Shown: piece after piece, positions 7,388-15,109 of the stretch
Layout: each line of letters opens with the position of its first letter
Numbering within the stretch: position 1 is the stretch's first letter
From: JASLBX01 sp036374175
GTDB taxonomy: Bacteria > Actinomycetota > Actinomycetes > Jiangellales > Jiangellaceae
DNA: 55,294 bases
Assembly (NCBI GenBank): GCA_036374175.1
Contig: DASUUH010000148.1
Span: 1 to 55,294 of the forward strand
Direction: 5' to 3'
The notes under the pieces: model-generated
What the model was told of the DNA's origin: nothing
What the model saw: the letters and a program-made list of their open reading frames with translations, nothing else
Databases searched by the model: none
Program-made: the position numbers and the translations under genes

Positions 7388-9064
7388 ATGGCGGAATTCA
7401 TTTATTCGATGCGCAAGGCGCGGAAGGCGCACGGCGACAAGGTCATCCTCGATGACGTCACCCTGCATTTCTACCCCGGCGCCAAGATCGGCGTGGTCGG
7501 CCCCAACGGTGCGGGCAAGTCAAGTGTGCTGCGCATTATGGCTGGGCTTGACCAGCCGTCCAACGGCGAGGCCGTCCTGACCTCGGGCTACAGCGTGGGC
7601 ATCCTGCTCCAGGAGCCTGAGCTCAACGAGGACAAGACGGTGCTCGGGAACGTCGAGGAGGGCGTGGCCGAAACAAAGGCGATGCTCGACAAGTTCAACG
7701 AGATCGCCGAGAAGATGGCCGTCGAGTACTCCGACGAGTTGCTCGAAGAGATGGGAAAGCTGCAGGAGCAGCTCGATCACCGCAACGCGTGGGCCCTTGA
7801 CTCCGAGCTCGAACAGGCCATGGACGCGCTGCGTTGCCCGCCGGGCGACTCGCCGGTCACCCACCTGTCCGGCGGCGAGCGCCGCCGCGTCGCGCTGTGC
7901 AAGCTGCTGCTCCAGCAGCCCGATCTGCTGTTGCTGGACGAGCCCACCAACCACCTCGACGCCGAGAGCGTCCAGTGGCTCGAACAGCACCTGGAGAAGT
8001 ACCACGGTGCCGTGGTCGCGGTCACCCACGACAGGTACTTCCTCGACAACGTCGCCCAGTGGATTCTCGAGCTCGACCGCGGCCGGGCGTACCCCTACGA
8101 GGGCAACTACACGACGTACCTGGAGACCAAGCAGGCTCGCCTGAAGGTCGAGGGCGCCAAGGACGCCAAGCGGCAGAAGCGCTTGAGGGAAGAGCTTGAG
8201 TGGGTCCGCTCCAACGCCAAGGGCCGCCAGACCAAGCAGCGCGCGCGCCTCGAGCGGTACGAGGAGATGGCCGCCGAAGCCGAAAAGAGCCGCAAGCTCG
8301 ACTTCGACGAGATCCAGATCCCGCCCGGTCCGCGGCTGGGCAACCTCGTCGTCGAGGCGAGCGACCTCAGCAAGGGCTTCGGCGACCGCCAGCTCATCCG
8401 CGACCTGTCCTTCTCGCTGCCACGCAACGGCATTGTCGGCGTCATCGGCCCTAACGGTGTCGGTAAGACCACGCTTTTCAAGATGATCGTGGGCGACGAG
8501 CAAGCGGACTCCGGCAGCATCCGCATCGGCGACACCGTCCGACTGTCGTACGTCGACCAGAACCGGGCCGGCATCGACCCGAAGAAGACCGTCTGGCAGG
8601 TCGTCTCGGACGAACTCGATCACATCAAGGTCGGCCATGTCGAGATGCCCAGCCGGGCGTACGTCGCGGCTTTCGGTTTCAAGGGCCCTGACCAGCAGAA
8701 GCCGGCGGGTGTGCTGTCCGGTGGCGAACGCAACCGGCTCAACCTGGCGCTCACGCTCAAGCAGGGCGGCAACCTGATCCTGCTCGACGAGCCGACCAAT
8801 GACCTCGATGTCGAAACGTTGCAGTCCCTTGAGAGCGCGCTGCTGGAGTTTCCCGGTTGCGCCGTGATCACCTCGCACGACCGCTGGTTCCTCGACCGCG
8901 TTGCCACGCACATCCTGGCCTGGGAGGGCGACGATGAGGATTCGGCCAAGTGGTTCTGGTTCGAGGGAAACTTCGACTCGTACGAGAAGAACAAGATCGA
9001 CCGCCTGGGTGCGGACGCGATCCGCCCGCACCGAGTTACGTACCGCAAGCTGAAGCGCGACTAG
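7388..9064 (+). CDS. ettA: ABC-F energy-dependent translational throttle protein EttA
   Basis: 558 residues from the ATG at 7388. This start gives the family N-terminus MAEFIYSMRKARKAHGDK and the usual EttA length; the frame is open further upstream but that part overlaps ssb and is unrelated. Two ABC domains are present: Walker A GPNGAGKSS near residue 40 and GPNGVGKTT near 355, signatures LSGGERRR and LSGGERNR, and Walker B LLLLDEPTNHLD and LILLDEPTNDLD. They are joined by the basic linker that probes the tRNA/peptidyl-transferase region. EttA binds the ribosomal E site and gates the first elongation steps according to ATP/ADP ratio. The 163 bp between ssb and this gene carry a TAGGCT -10-like element (7372-7377). 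Confidence 0.93.
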   Translation: MAEFIYSMRKARKAHGDKVILDDVTLHFYPGAKIGVVGPNGAGKSSVLRIMAGLDQPSNGEAVLTSGYSVGILLQEPELNEDKTVLGNVEEGVAETKAMLDKFNEIAEKMAVEYSDELLEEMGKLQEQLDHRNAWALDSELEQAMDALRCPPGDSPVTHLSGGERRRVALCKLLLQQPDLLLLDEPTNHLDAESVQWLEQHLEKYHGAVVAVTHDRYFLDNVAQWILELDRGRAYPYEGNYTTYLETKQARLKVEGAKDAKRQKRLREELEWVRSNAKGRQTKQRARLERYEEMAAEAEKSRKLDFDEIQIPPGPRLGNLVVEASDLSKGFGDRQLIRDLSFSLPRNGIVGVIGPNGVGKTTLFKMIVGDEQADSGSIRIGDTVRLSYVDQNRAGIDPKKTVWQVVSDELDHIKVGHVEMPSRAYVAAFGFKGPDQQKPAGVLSGGERNRLNLALTLKQGGNLILLDEPTNDLDVETLQSLESALLEFPGCAVITSHDRWFLDRVATHILAWEGDDEDSAKWFWFEGNFDSYEKNKIDRLGADAIRPHRVTYRKLKRD

Positions 9065-9074
9065 GCCGGGCCGC

Positions 9075-9548
9075 ATGGCGCGCCACGTCTCGTACGTCCC
9101 GCTGCGCTGGTCCGACCTCGACGCGTTCGGGCACGTCAACAACACCGTTTACCTGCGCTACCTGCAGGAGGCGCGGGTCGACATGCTGTACGTCCACGCG
9201 CCGTCGCGCGGGGCCGAGCAGTTCGCTCGCGGGATGGTCGTGCGCCGGCACGAGATGTCGTATCGGGCCCCCATCCGGTACCTCCGCGGAGCCGACCGCC
9301 CCGAGCCGATCCGGGTGGAGACGTGGGTGACCACCATCCGTGCGGCATCGTTCGACCTCGGGTACGAAATCCTCGACGTCGGACCGGACGGCGAGCGGCG
9401 CGTCTACGCGGTGGCTGCCTCGACATTGGTCCCGTACGATTTCGACGCCGGCCGGCCGCGACGGATTCGACCGCACGAGCGTGAGGTCCTGAGCGATTAC
9501 GTCGAACTAGACGGCCCGGCGCCTTCGCTGCAGGGGTCCCTCGCGTGA
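9075..9548 (+). CDS. Acyl-CoA thioesterase, hot-dog fold (4HBT type)
   Basis: 157 residues. The N-terminus RWSDLDAFGHVNNTVYLRYLQEAR is the 4-hydroxybenzoyl-CoA thioesterase-type active-site loop, in which the Asp of SDLD/DAFGH is the usual catalytic residue. It hydrolyses an acyl-CoA thioester in the cytoplasm; substrate unknown. It begins 10 bp after ettA and its stop overlaps the start of a second thioesterase, so both belong to the ettA transcript. Confidence 0.83.
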   Translation: MARHVSYVPLRWSDLDAFGHVNNTVYLRYLQEARVDMLYVHAPSRGAEQFARGMVVRRHEMSYRAPIRYLRGADRPEPIRVETWVTTIRAASFDLGYEILDVGPDGERRVYAVAASTLVPYDFDAGRPRRIRPHEREVLSDYVELDGPAPSLQGSLA

Positions 9549-9940
9549 TGTACGTATTCGAGTGCCCAGTGCGGTGGGACGACCTCGACTCGTACGGACA
9601 CGTCAACAACGTGATGCTGGCCGACTACCTGCAGGAGGCCCGCCTCAACTTCGTGCACCGGCACTTGGCCGACCCGTCGGCGCCACATGAACGGGCGGTG
9701 GTCGGGCACCAGGTGATCGAGTATCTGCGGCCGATTCCGCATTTGACCGCTCCCTTAGCGATCGCCATGTGGGTGACCCGGATCGGGACGTCGTCCTACC
9801 ACCTCGCCTACGAAGTGCGCGACGGTGAGACCCTGCTCGCCAAGGCGACGACGACAATGGTCGCGTACGACGTCGAGGCAGCACAGTCGCGTCCGCTGAA
9901 CGATCGCGAACGCGCAGTACTGGGAGAGTTCGCCGGATGA
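9545..9940 (+). CDS. Second hot-dog acyl-CoA thioesterase
   Basis: 131 residues. GTG start at 9545 overlaps the preceding stop; the next codon is ATG, so either could initiate. It shares the loop WDDLDSYGHVNNVMLADYLQEAR with its neighbour and is clearly a tandem paralogue, though shorter at the C-terminus. Hot-dog enzymes assemble as dimers or tetramers, so the two could form a hetero-oligomer; that is inference. Its stop overlaps the next start (ATGA at 9937-9940). Confidence 0.82.
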   Translation: MMYVFECPVRWDDLDSYGHVNNVMLADYLQEARLNFVHRHLADPSAPHERAVVGHQVIEYLRPIPHLTAPLAIAMWVTRIGTSSYHLAYEVRDGETLLAKATTTMVAYDVEAAQSRPLNDRERAVLGEFAG

Positions 9941-10572
9941 CCGTTCTCGTGCCCCAGCACCCCGGCGGTGCCGCAGATCTGGCTAAGTTCGCCACCCGGG
10001 TCGCCCGGTATGAAGCCGAGGCTGTCGTCCGGATCGTGGCCGACGGCCGCGTCGCGGGTTGCTTCGCCGAGACCCCGTTCGACGCCCTCGCGCTGCGCGC
10101 GCTCGAGTTGGCCGAACCGGTATCGATGGACCTCGTGTTCGAGGCCGGGACGCTGGCGGCTCGCGCTGTAGGCGACCGAGGCGAGCTGGAGTTGCCGCCG
10201 CCCGTTCCGGCGCTTCGCTGGACCTCCAGCCTGCCCCCGCGAACCGGCTGGACAGTGCTTGCGGCGCTGCGGGGCGCGGGCGTGGAGAAACGTCTGCGGG
10301 CCGGCGTCGAAGAGTTCCGGCAGCGGGCGCCGTCCGCCACGGACGGGCTGGCCCTCCGCGAAGGACGGGTCGCCTTGGAGAAGCTCGCCGACGAGATCTG
10401 GGACCGTGAGCTGGCGGCTGGCGTCCCGCTGCGGCTCGCCCACGCGGCCGATTCCTACGGCTTCCTGGGCGGCGGCGAGGTGACGCTGCGCAGCGTCGGC
10501 ATGTGGTGGCGGCTGGACGCTCGGTTCGGTTCGGTGATGGCCCGCAGCGGCCTGGCCTTGTTCGCCCTGTAG
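9937..10572 (+). CDS. Conserved actinobacterial hypothetical protein
   Basis: 211 residues, start overlapping the thioesterase stop by 4 bp. No signal peptide or membrane segment is visible. It is rich in Ala/Leu helices, with a central Pro-rich strand (about 85-108, LELPPPVPALRWTSSLPPRTGW) and a Trp-rich C-terminus. I do not recognise a catalytic or binding motif. Coupling to ettA and two thioesterases makes it the last gene of that unit; the palindrome at 10603-10663 follows it. Confidence 0.65.
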   Translation: MTVLVPQHPGGAADLAKFATRVARYEAEAVVRIVADGRVAGCFAETPFDALALRALELAEPVSMDLVFEAGTLAARAVGDRGELELPPPVPALRWTSSLPPRTGWTVLAALRGAGVEKRLRAGVEEFRQRAPSATDGLALREGRVALEKLADEIWDRELAAGVPLRLAHAADSYGFLGGGEVTLRSVGMWWRLDARFGSVMARSGLALFAL

Positions 10573-10602
10573 AACGGCCAGCCCCTCCTCCACCACCACT
10601 GC

Positions 10603-10663
10603 GTTGATCATGGGCGTTTCGTGGTTCGCAGGCCTCTGGAACCACGAAACGCCCATGATCAAC
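10603..10663. terminator. 24-bp perfect palindrome between convergent genes
   Basis: Arms at 10603-10626 and 10640-10663 are exact reverse complements (24 bp) around a 13-nt loop. The outer part of each arm is GTTGATCATGGGCGTTTCG. It lies between the ends of two convergent genes (10572 + and 10682 -), the position expected of a bidirectional terminator. There is no T tract. Related palindromes occur at 24030-24082 and 25150-25198, and a half copy at 46619-46635. Confidence 0.65.
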
Positions 10664-10681
10664 GGGGAGGGGGGAGTGAGG

Positions 10682-12169
10682 TTATGGGACTCGGATGCCG
10701 AGTGTGTAGCTGCCCGATCCGCTGTACGAGTACACGACGTACCGGTAGTAGCCGGTGGAGCCGTTGTAGCTGATCGTCTCGCTGCTCGTGGACCCGGTCG
10801 AGCTGGCGACTGTCGCCCAGGACGAACCGTTCCACCGCTGCAGGTAGAGATCGAAGTCGGCGCTCGACGGCCCGCTCAGGCAGCCCTGGTGGGTACCGGA
10901 CCGGGACGAGTAGAAGTAGCTGCCGTTCGGCTGGTACTGGTAACTACCCGTGCCCGACAGCGATCCGGTGAAGACGTTCGGGTACGAGCTGCAACCCGTC
11001 GGTGGCGGGGTGCCGCCGCCCGAGGTCACGAGCGTGCGGCCATAAGCCGACAGGATCGGCCAGATCGGCTGGAAGTAGGTCGTCCCGCCGACCGAGCAGT
11101 TGCCCGATCCGCCGGACGTGACGCCCTGGGCCTGCTGGCCGGCCAGCCACGAACCGCCCGAGTCGCCGCCCTCGGCACACGCCGTGGTGCGGGTGAGGCC
11201 GCTGACGCTGCCCTGCGGGTAGTTGACCGTCTGGTTCTTGGCCTGGATGGTCCCGCACCGCCAACCGGTCGTCGAGCCGGACCGGCACACGCTCGCGCCG
11301 ACGGCGGCTTCAGCCGAACCGGCCACGGTGACGGTCTGGCTGCCGCTGTACCGGTTCACCAGCGGAGTCGGCGTCCAGTTGCTGTTGACCTCCACCCACG
11401 CGTAGTCGTTGCCCGGGAACCTGGAACCGCGGACGACACCCTGGGTGACCTGGTTGTAGCCGCGGGTGGTCGTGCCCACACCGCCGCAGTGGCCGGCGGT
11501 GACGAAGCCGCCGTTGACCGAAAAGCCGATCGAGCACCGGCTACTGCCGGGATAGTAGGCGTCGCCGCCGCGCACGTCGTAGTACAGCTGCGGCTTGTCA
11601 GTGGTGGTCTCGATACGGACCGCGTCGGCGTCCGCGCCCGCAGTACGGACGAACCGCTGTGCCGTTCCGCGGGCGTTCGGCAGCGCCTCGATCACGACTT
11701 CGTTGGTTTCGACGTCGACGTACCAACCGGTCACTTGGTTTGGGGACGGCCGGGTGGTCCGGTCGAGTGCGGTCATGACCGCCGCCAGATCATCGGCGCT
11801 GCGCTCGACGACGCGCGGTGTCGCTCCGAGGGCTCGGATGCGGTTGACCTCCTTCGTGTCCGTGACGGCCACGACGAGCAGCTGGTCCTCGTCGAGCCAG
11901 GCCCCGGCGAACGTGTCGCCGAGGATGTCCTCGAATCGGTCGGCGAGATCGCTACCGGCCTCGTCGTGTGCGACGCGCTCCTCGACCTGGGCCGCGGTGA
12001 GGTCCAGGTCGCGCTGCATGGCTTCGGTCATCTCTGGCGAGGCCGTGACCGGCGGGTTGCCGGTGGACTCGGTCAGGCCGGTGGATGCTCCGGCCACTTG
12101 GCTGGGAGCGATGGCGAGCAGCGTCGCTGTAGCGGCTGCCGCCAGGGCTCTGGGGAGGGTGAGCTTCAT
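10682..12169 (-). CDS. Exported serine protease, S1 alpha-lytic/streptogrisin type, with PPC-like C-terminal domain
   Basis: 495 residues from the ATG at 12169, which has GGAGGA just upstream and opens directly into a signal peptide (MKLTLPRALAAAATATLL). A propeptide of the alpha-lytic type (about 35-185) serves as folding catalyst in this family. The protease domain has the triad His227 (TAGHC), Asp255 (GNDYAW) and Ser337 (GGDSGGS). After a GGGTPPP linker, the final 110 residues form a pre-peptidase C-terminal-like beta domain rich in Tyr/Ser/Gly, usually involved in secretion or substrate binding. Extracellular protein degradation is the likely role. Confidence 0.9.
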   Translation of the reverse strand: MKLTLPRALAAAATATLLAIAPSQVAGASTGLTESTGNPPVTASPEMTEAMQRDLDLTAAQVEERVAHDEAGSDLADRFEDILGDTFAGAWLDEDQLLVVAVTDTKEVNRIRALGATPRVVERSADDLAAVMTALDRTTRPSPNQVTGWYVDVETNEVVIEALPNARGTAQRFVRTAGADADAVRIETTTDKPQLYYDVRGGDAYYPGSSRCSIGFSVNGGFVTAGHCGGVGTTTRGYNQVTQGVVRGSRFPGNDYAWVEVNSNWTPTPLVNRYSGSQTVTVAGSAEAAVGASVCRSGSTTGWRCGTIQAKNQTVNYPQGSVSGLTRTTACAEGGDSGGSWLAGQQAQGVTSGGSGNCSVGGTTYFQPIWPILSAYGRTLVTSGGGTPPPTGCSSYPNVFTGSLSGTGSYQYQPNGSYFYSSRSGTHQGCLSGPSSADFDLYLQRWNGSSWATVASSTGSTSSETISYNGSTGYYRYVVYSYSGSGSYTLGIRVP

Positions 12170-12256
12170 CGGTCCTCCATTCGGGTTGCGAAGGCGATGG
12201 ACCTCCGTCACGGTACGAAGGACTGAGGCGTTCGGTAATTCGCAACTTGGTCTTAT

Positions 12257-12300
12257 CCCCGCTACCGGCAGCGGGGACTGAAATGCCCGTCCGCGGGCAT
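12257..12300 (+). promoter_or_regulatory. Two adjacent hairpins over the start of the GH13 gene
   Basis: Stem 1: CCCCGCT (12257-12263) with AGCGGGG (12270-12276), 6-nt loop. Stem 2: ATGCCCG (12283-12289) with CGGGCAT (12294-12300), 4-nt loop. The second stem contains the first two bases of the ATG at 12299. No gene ends here, as the protease is divergent, so a terminator for an upstream gene is unlikely. Control of initiation is possible but unproven. Confidence 0.35.
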
Positions 12301-13996
12301 GTGTCCTTACGTGGTCGAACGTTGGTATCGCAGTGGGCTGATCTATTCGTTGGACATCAGCCTGTTCCAGGACTCGAACGGCGACGGCTTCGGTGACCTA
12401 CCAGGCCTGACGAGCCGGCTGGACTACTTGTCCCGGCTCGGCGTCAACACGGTGTGGCTCAACCCGTTCAATCCATCTCCACGCAAGGACGGCGGCTACG
12501 ACGTCACGGACTACTACAGCGTCGATCCGAAGTTCGGAACGCTCGGTGATTTCGTCGAGCTGGTGGGCCAGGCCGAGGAGCTCGGCATCAGGATCATGAT
12601 GGATCTTGTGCTCAACCATACGAGCGACGAGCATCCCTGGTTCCGTGCTGCCCGCAATCCGTCCTCGCCGTACCGCGACTGGTACGTCTGGTCGGAGGAG
12701 GAGCCGCCGGACGGGCACGGCGAATCTGTTTTCCCCGGTCCCGAGCAGAACATCTATACGTGGGACGACGAGGCAGGCGCCTGGTACCGCCACTACTTTT
12801 ACCGCTTCCAACCTGACCTCAACACGGACCACCCGGCGCTGCGCGATGAGTTCCGGAAGATCGTTTCGTACTGGACGAGGCTGGGGATCGCCGGGTTCCG
12901 CATCGATGCAGCCCCGTTTCTCACCGAATCGCGTGTCGGAGGCGAGCCTTCGCGTGACTACTCACTGCTGCGCGAGATCCGGGAGACCGCGGCGTGGCTG
13001 CGTGCGGACGTGGCCGTGCTCGCCGAAGCCAACGTGCCGGTCAACGAAATGCTGGACTTCTTCGGCTCGGAAGACGGCCGGTCTAGCCGGGCGATGATGA
13101 TGTTCGCGTTCCGGCTCAACCAGGCGATGATGCTGGCGCTCGCTCGCGAGGACGCCCGCCCCATCGCTAAGACGCTGGCCGAGTTGCCCGAACTGCCAGG
13201 CGGCGCGCAGTGGGTGACGTTCCTGCGTAACCACGATGAAGTCGACCTGAGCAGCCTCAGCCCGGCCGAACGTGAAGAGGTGTACGCCGAGTTCGGGCCT
13301 GAGCCCGACATGCAGGTGTACGACCGGGGCCTACGCCGCCGGCTGGCCTGCATGCTCGGCGGTGATCGCCGCCGCCTGGAGCTGGCGTACAGCCTCCAGC
13401 TGTCGATGCCGGGCACTCCCGTCATTCGGTACGGCGACGAGCTCGGCATGGGCGAGGACCTGTCGTTGCCCGAGCGGGAGTCGATCCGTACTCCCATGCA
13501 GTGGACCGACACCGCACACGCAGGATTCACCACCGGCGAGCCCCACGTGCCCGTTGTCAGCGGCGGGCCCTACGGGTACGAGCGGGTTAATGTCATGGAA
13601 CAGCGACGAGACCCGAACAGCCTGCTGAACTGGTTCGAGCGGATCCTGCACACCCGCCGCGAGTGCGAGGAGATCGGCATTGGAGATCACGAGGTCGTCG
13701 ACGTCGGCGTGCCGGAGGTGCTCGTCCATCGGGCGAGCGGCCGGTATGGCACCGTGCTCTTCGCGCACAACCTGTCGGCTCAGCCGTGCACGGTAAGCCT
13801 TCCGCCCCAGCCCGGGGAGGAGAACCGGCCGCTCACGCTGGCCTCAGACACCGGCTACAACGGTGACGACGTCGACCTGAAGTCGCTCGAGCTCCGCGGG
13901 TACGGCTATCGCTGGCTCCGGCTGACCAGTACTGCCGCGGACCAGGAGTATCCGCCGGAGCACCAGGCGCGCGGGTCGGCCGCAGCCACCGCGTGA
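12299..13996 (+). CDS. GH13 alpha-amylase-family enzyme (trehalose-synthase/alpha-glucosidase-like)
   Basis: 565 residues with a complete (beta/alpha)8 GH13 core: region I LVLNHTSDEHPWF (about 103-115), nucleophile Asp203 in GFRIDAAPF, acid/base Glu243 in VLAEANVP, and transition-state Asp313 in RNHDEVD. The DSNGDGFGDLPGL loop is the small-substrate type, and the sequence looks closest to trehalose-synthase-like members, acting on maltose or short alpha-glucosides in the cytoplasm (no signal peptide). The start is uncertain: neither ATG 12299 nor GTG 12311 has a ribosome site, and the former lies in a hairpin. It is convergent with the LysR gene. Confidence 0.85.
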   Translation: MCPYVVERWYRSGLIYSLDISLFQDSNGDGFGDLPGLTSRLDYLSRLGVNTVWLNPFNPSPRKDGGYDVTDYYSVDPKFGTLGDFVELVGQAEELGIRIMMDLVLNHTSDEHPWFRAARNPSSPYRDWYVWSEEEPPDGHGESVFPGPEQNIYTWDDEAGAWYRHYFYRFQPDLNTDHPALRDEFRKIVSYWTRLGIAGFRIDAAPFLTESRVGGEPSRDYSLLREIRETAAWLRADVAVLAEANVPVNEMLDFFGSEDGRSSRAMMMFAFRLNQAMMLALAREDARPIAKTLAELPELPGGAQWVTFLRNHDEVDLSSLSPAEREEVYAEFGPEPDMQVYDRGLRRRLACMLGGDRRRLELAYSLQLSMPGTPVIRYGDELGMGEDLSLPERESIRTPMQWTDTAHAGFTTGEPHVPVVSGGPYGYERVNVMEQRRDPNSLLNWFERILHTRRECEEIGIGDHEVVDVGVPEVLVHRASGRYGTVLFAHNLSAQPCTVSLPPQPGEENRPLTLASDTGYNGDDVDLKSLELRGYGYRWLRLTSTAADQEYPPEHQARGSAAATA

Positions 13997-14035
13997 TCCT
14001 CTGCGGCCGGTACGAGCCGGCCGCTCGGAGGGAGC

Positions 14036-15007
14036 TCAGTGCGTGGTAGCGACGGCCGCACCCGGCGATGATGCGGACGATGAGCCGGCTTTGCGGCGGG
14101 CCCGGGCCAGCGCGTCCTCGTACGACCGCGCCGCGAACTCGAGCAGCTGGGTAATCGCTTTGATCCTTGTCGCGCCCGGAAGCCAGCCCACAACGTGTCG
14201 CCATCGCAGCGGCGTGCCCGCGATGGGCACGGCGACCAGGCCGTCCGGTGGCCGGAAGCTCGACTGGCAGAGGGCGATCGCCTCACCTGCCTCGACCAAC
14301 TCGATGGCCGTGCGCACATCGACCTCGTACATGCGGCGCATCGTGAACCCGGCGCGAGCGCACGCAGCGGCGAAGCAGTCGTCGAAGCAGCACTCGTACG
14401 GACCACCGGCCGCCCACGTCGCCTCGGCGAACTCGGCGAGATCGACCTCGTCGCGGTCGGCGAGCGGATGGCTCACCGGCAGCAGCACGCACACCGCGTC
14501 GACGGCGACGTCATGCCACCTCAGCTCCGGTTCGCCAGGCGGTGGTGCGCTGCCGCACAGGCCGATCAGTGCCACGTCGATACGACGCGCGGCGAGCTGA
14601 CCCGCCAGCTCGGTCGGCGATGAGGACGGTTGGACCATGACGTGGACGCTCGGGTCGGCGGCGTTCAACCGGCGGATGATCCCGCCCAGGATCGGGCTGC
14701 TCACCGAGCCGATCCGGTAAAACTCAGCTGAGGCACCCGTGCAAGTCAGCCGGACGGCCTCGTCGTGTAGATCCTTGACCGCCGGCAGCAGCGTCCGCGC
14801 CCGACTGAGCACCAGGTCGCCGAGCGGCGTGGGTCGCGCGCCTCGCCGATCTCGCTCGAACAGTGGGCCACCGAGGCTGCGCTCGATGCGTTGGAGTTGG
14901 GTCGTAAGGGCGGACGGCGCGAGCCCGAGGGCCGACGCCGCCTTGGTGAGGCTGCCGTAATCGGCAATCGAGCAGACCATCTGCAGGTGACGAAGCTCGA
15001 GCCGCAT
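14036..15007 (-). CDS. LysR-family transcriptional regulator
   Basis: 323 residues from the ATG at 15007, which begins MRLELRHLQMVCSIADYGSL, the canonical LysR start; the frame is open 81 bp further upstream with no family similarity. Winged-helix DNA-binding region at about 1-60 (TKAASALGLAPSALTTQLQ recognition segment), then a periplasmic-binding-like effector domain. The effector domain is Cys-rich (ECCFDDCFAAAC, about 205-216), unusual for the family and possibly redox- or metal-responsive. It lies between two GH13 genes, but neither is divergent from it with a shared promoter, so its targets are unknown. Confidence 0.88.
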   Translation of the reverse strand: MRLELRHLQMVCSIADYGSLTKAASALGLAPSALTTQLQRIERSLGGPLFERDRRGARPTPLGDLVLSRARTLLPAVKDLHDEAVRLTCTGASAEFYRIGSVSSPILGGIIRRLNAADPSVHVMVQPSSSPTELAGQLAARRIDVALIGLCGSAPPPGEPELRWHDVAVDAVCVLLPVSHPLADRDEVDLAEFAEATWAAGGPYECCFDDCFAAACARAGFTMRRMYEVDVRTAIELVEAGEAIALCQSSFRPPDGLVAVPIAGTPLRWRHVVGWLPGATRIKAITQLLEFAARSYEDALARARRKAGSSSASSPGAAVATTH

Positions 15008-15109
15008 GCACAGACAGTACGACCCTTCTGTTGACTCGGGAAGACCCAAGTTGTCACGAGCGAGGGGCGCCACAACAGCGGGAGGCAATGGCCAAGATCG
15101 AACTGAGCG

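Noticed and set aside
7520..9145. 541-codon minus-strand frame opposite ettA
   Set aside because: Val/Leu/Arg-rich shadow with no recognisable motif; EttA has both ABC domains intact.
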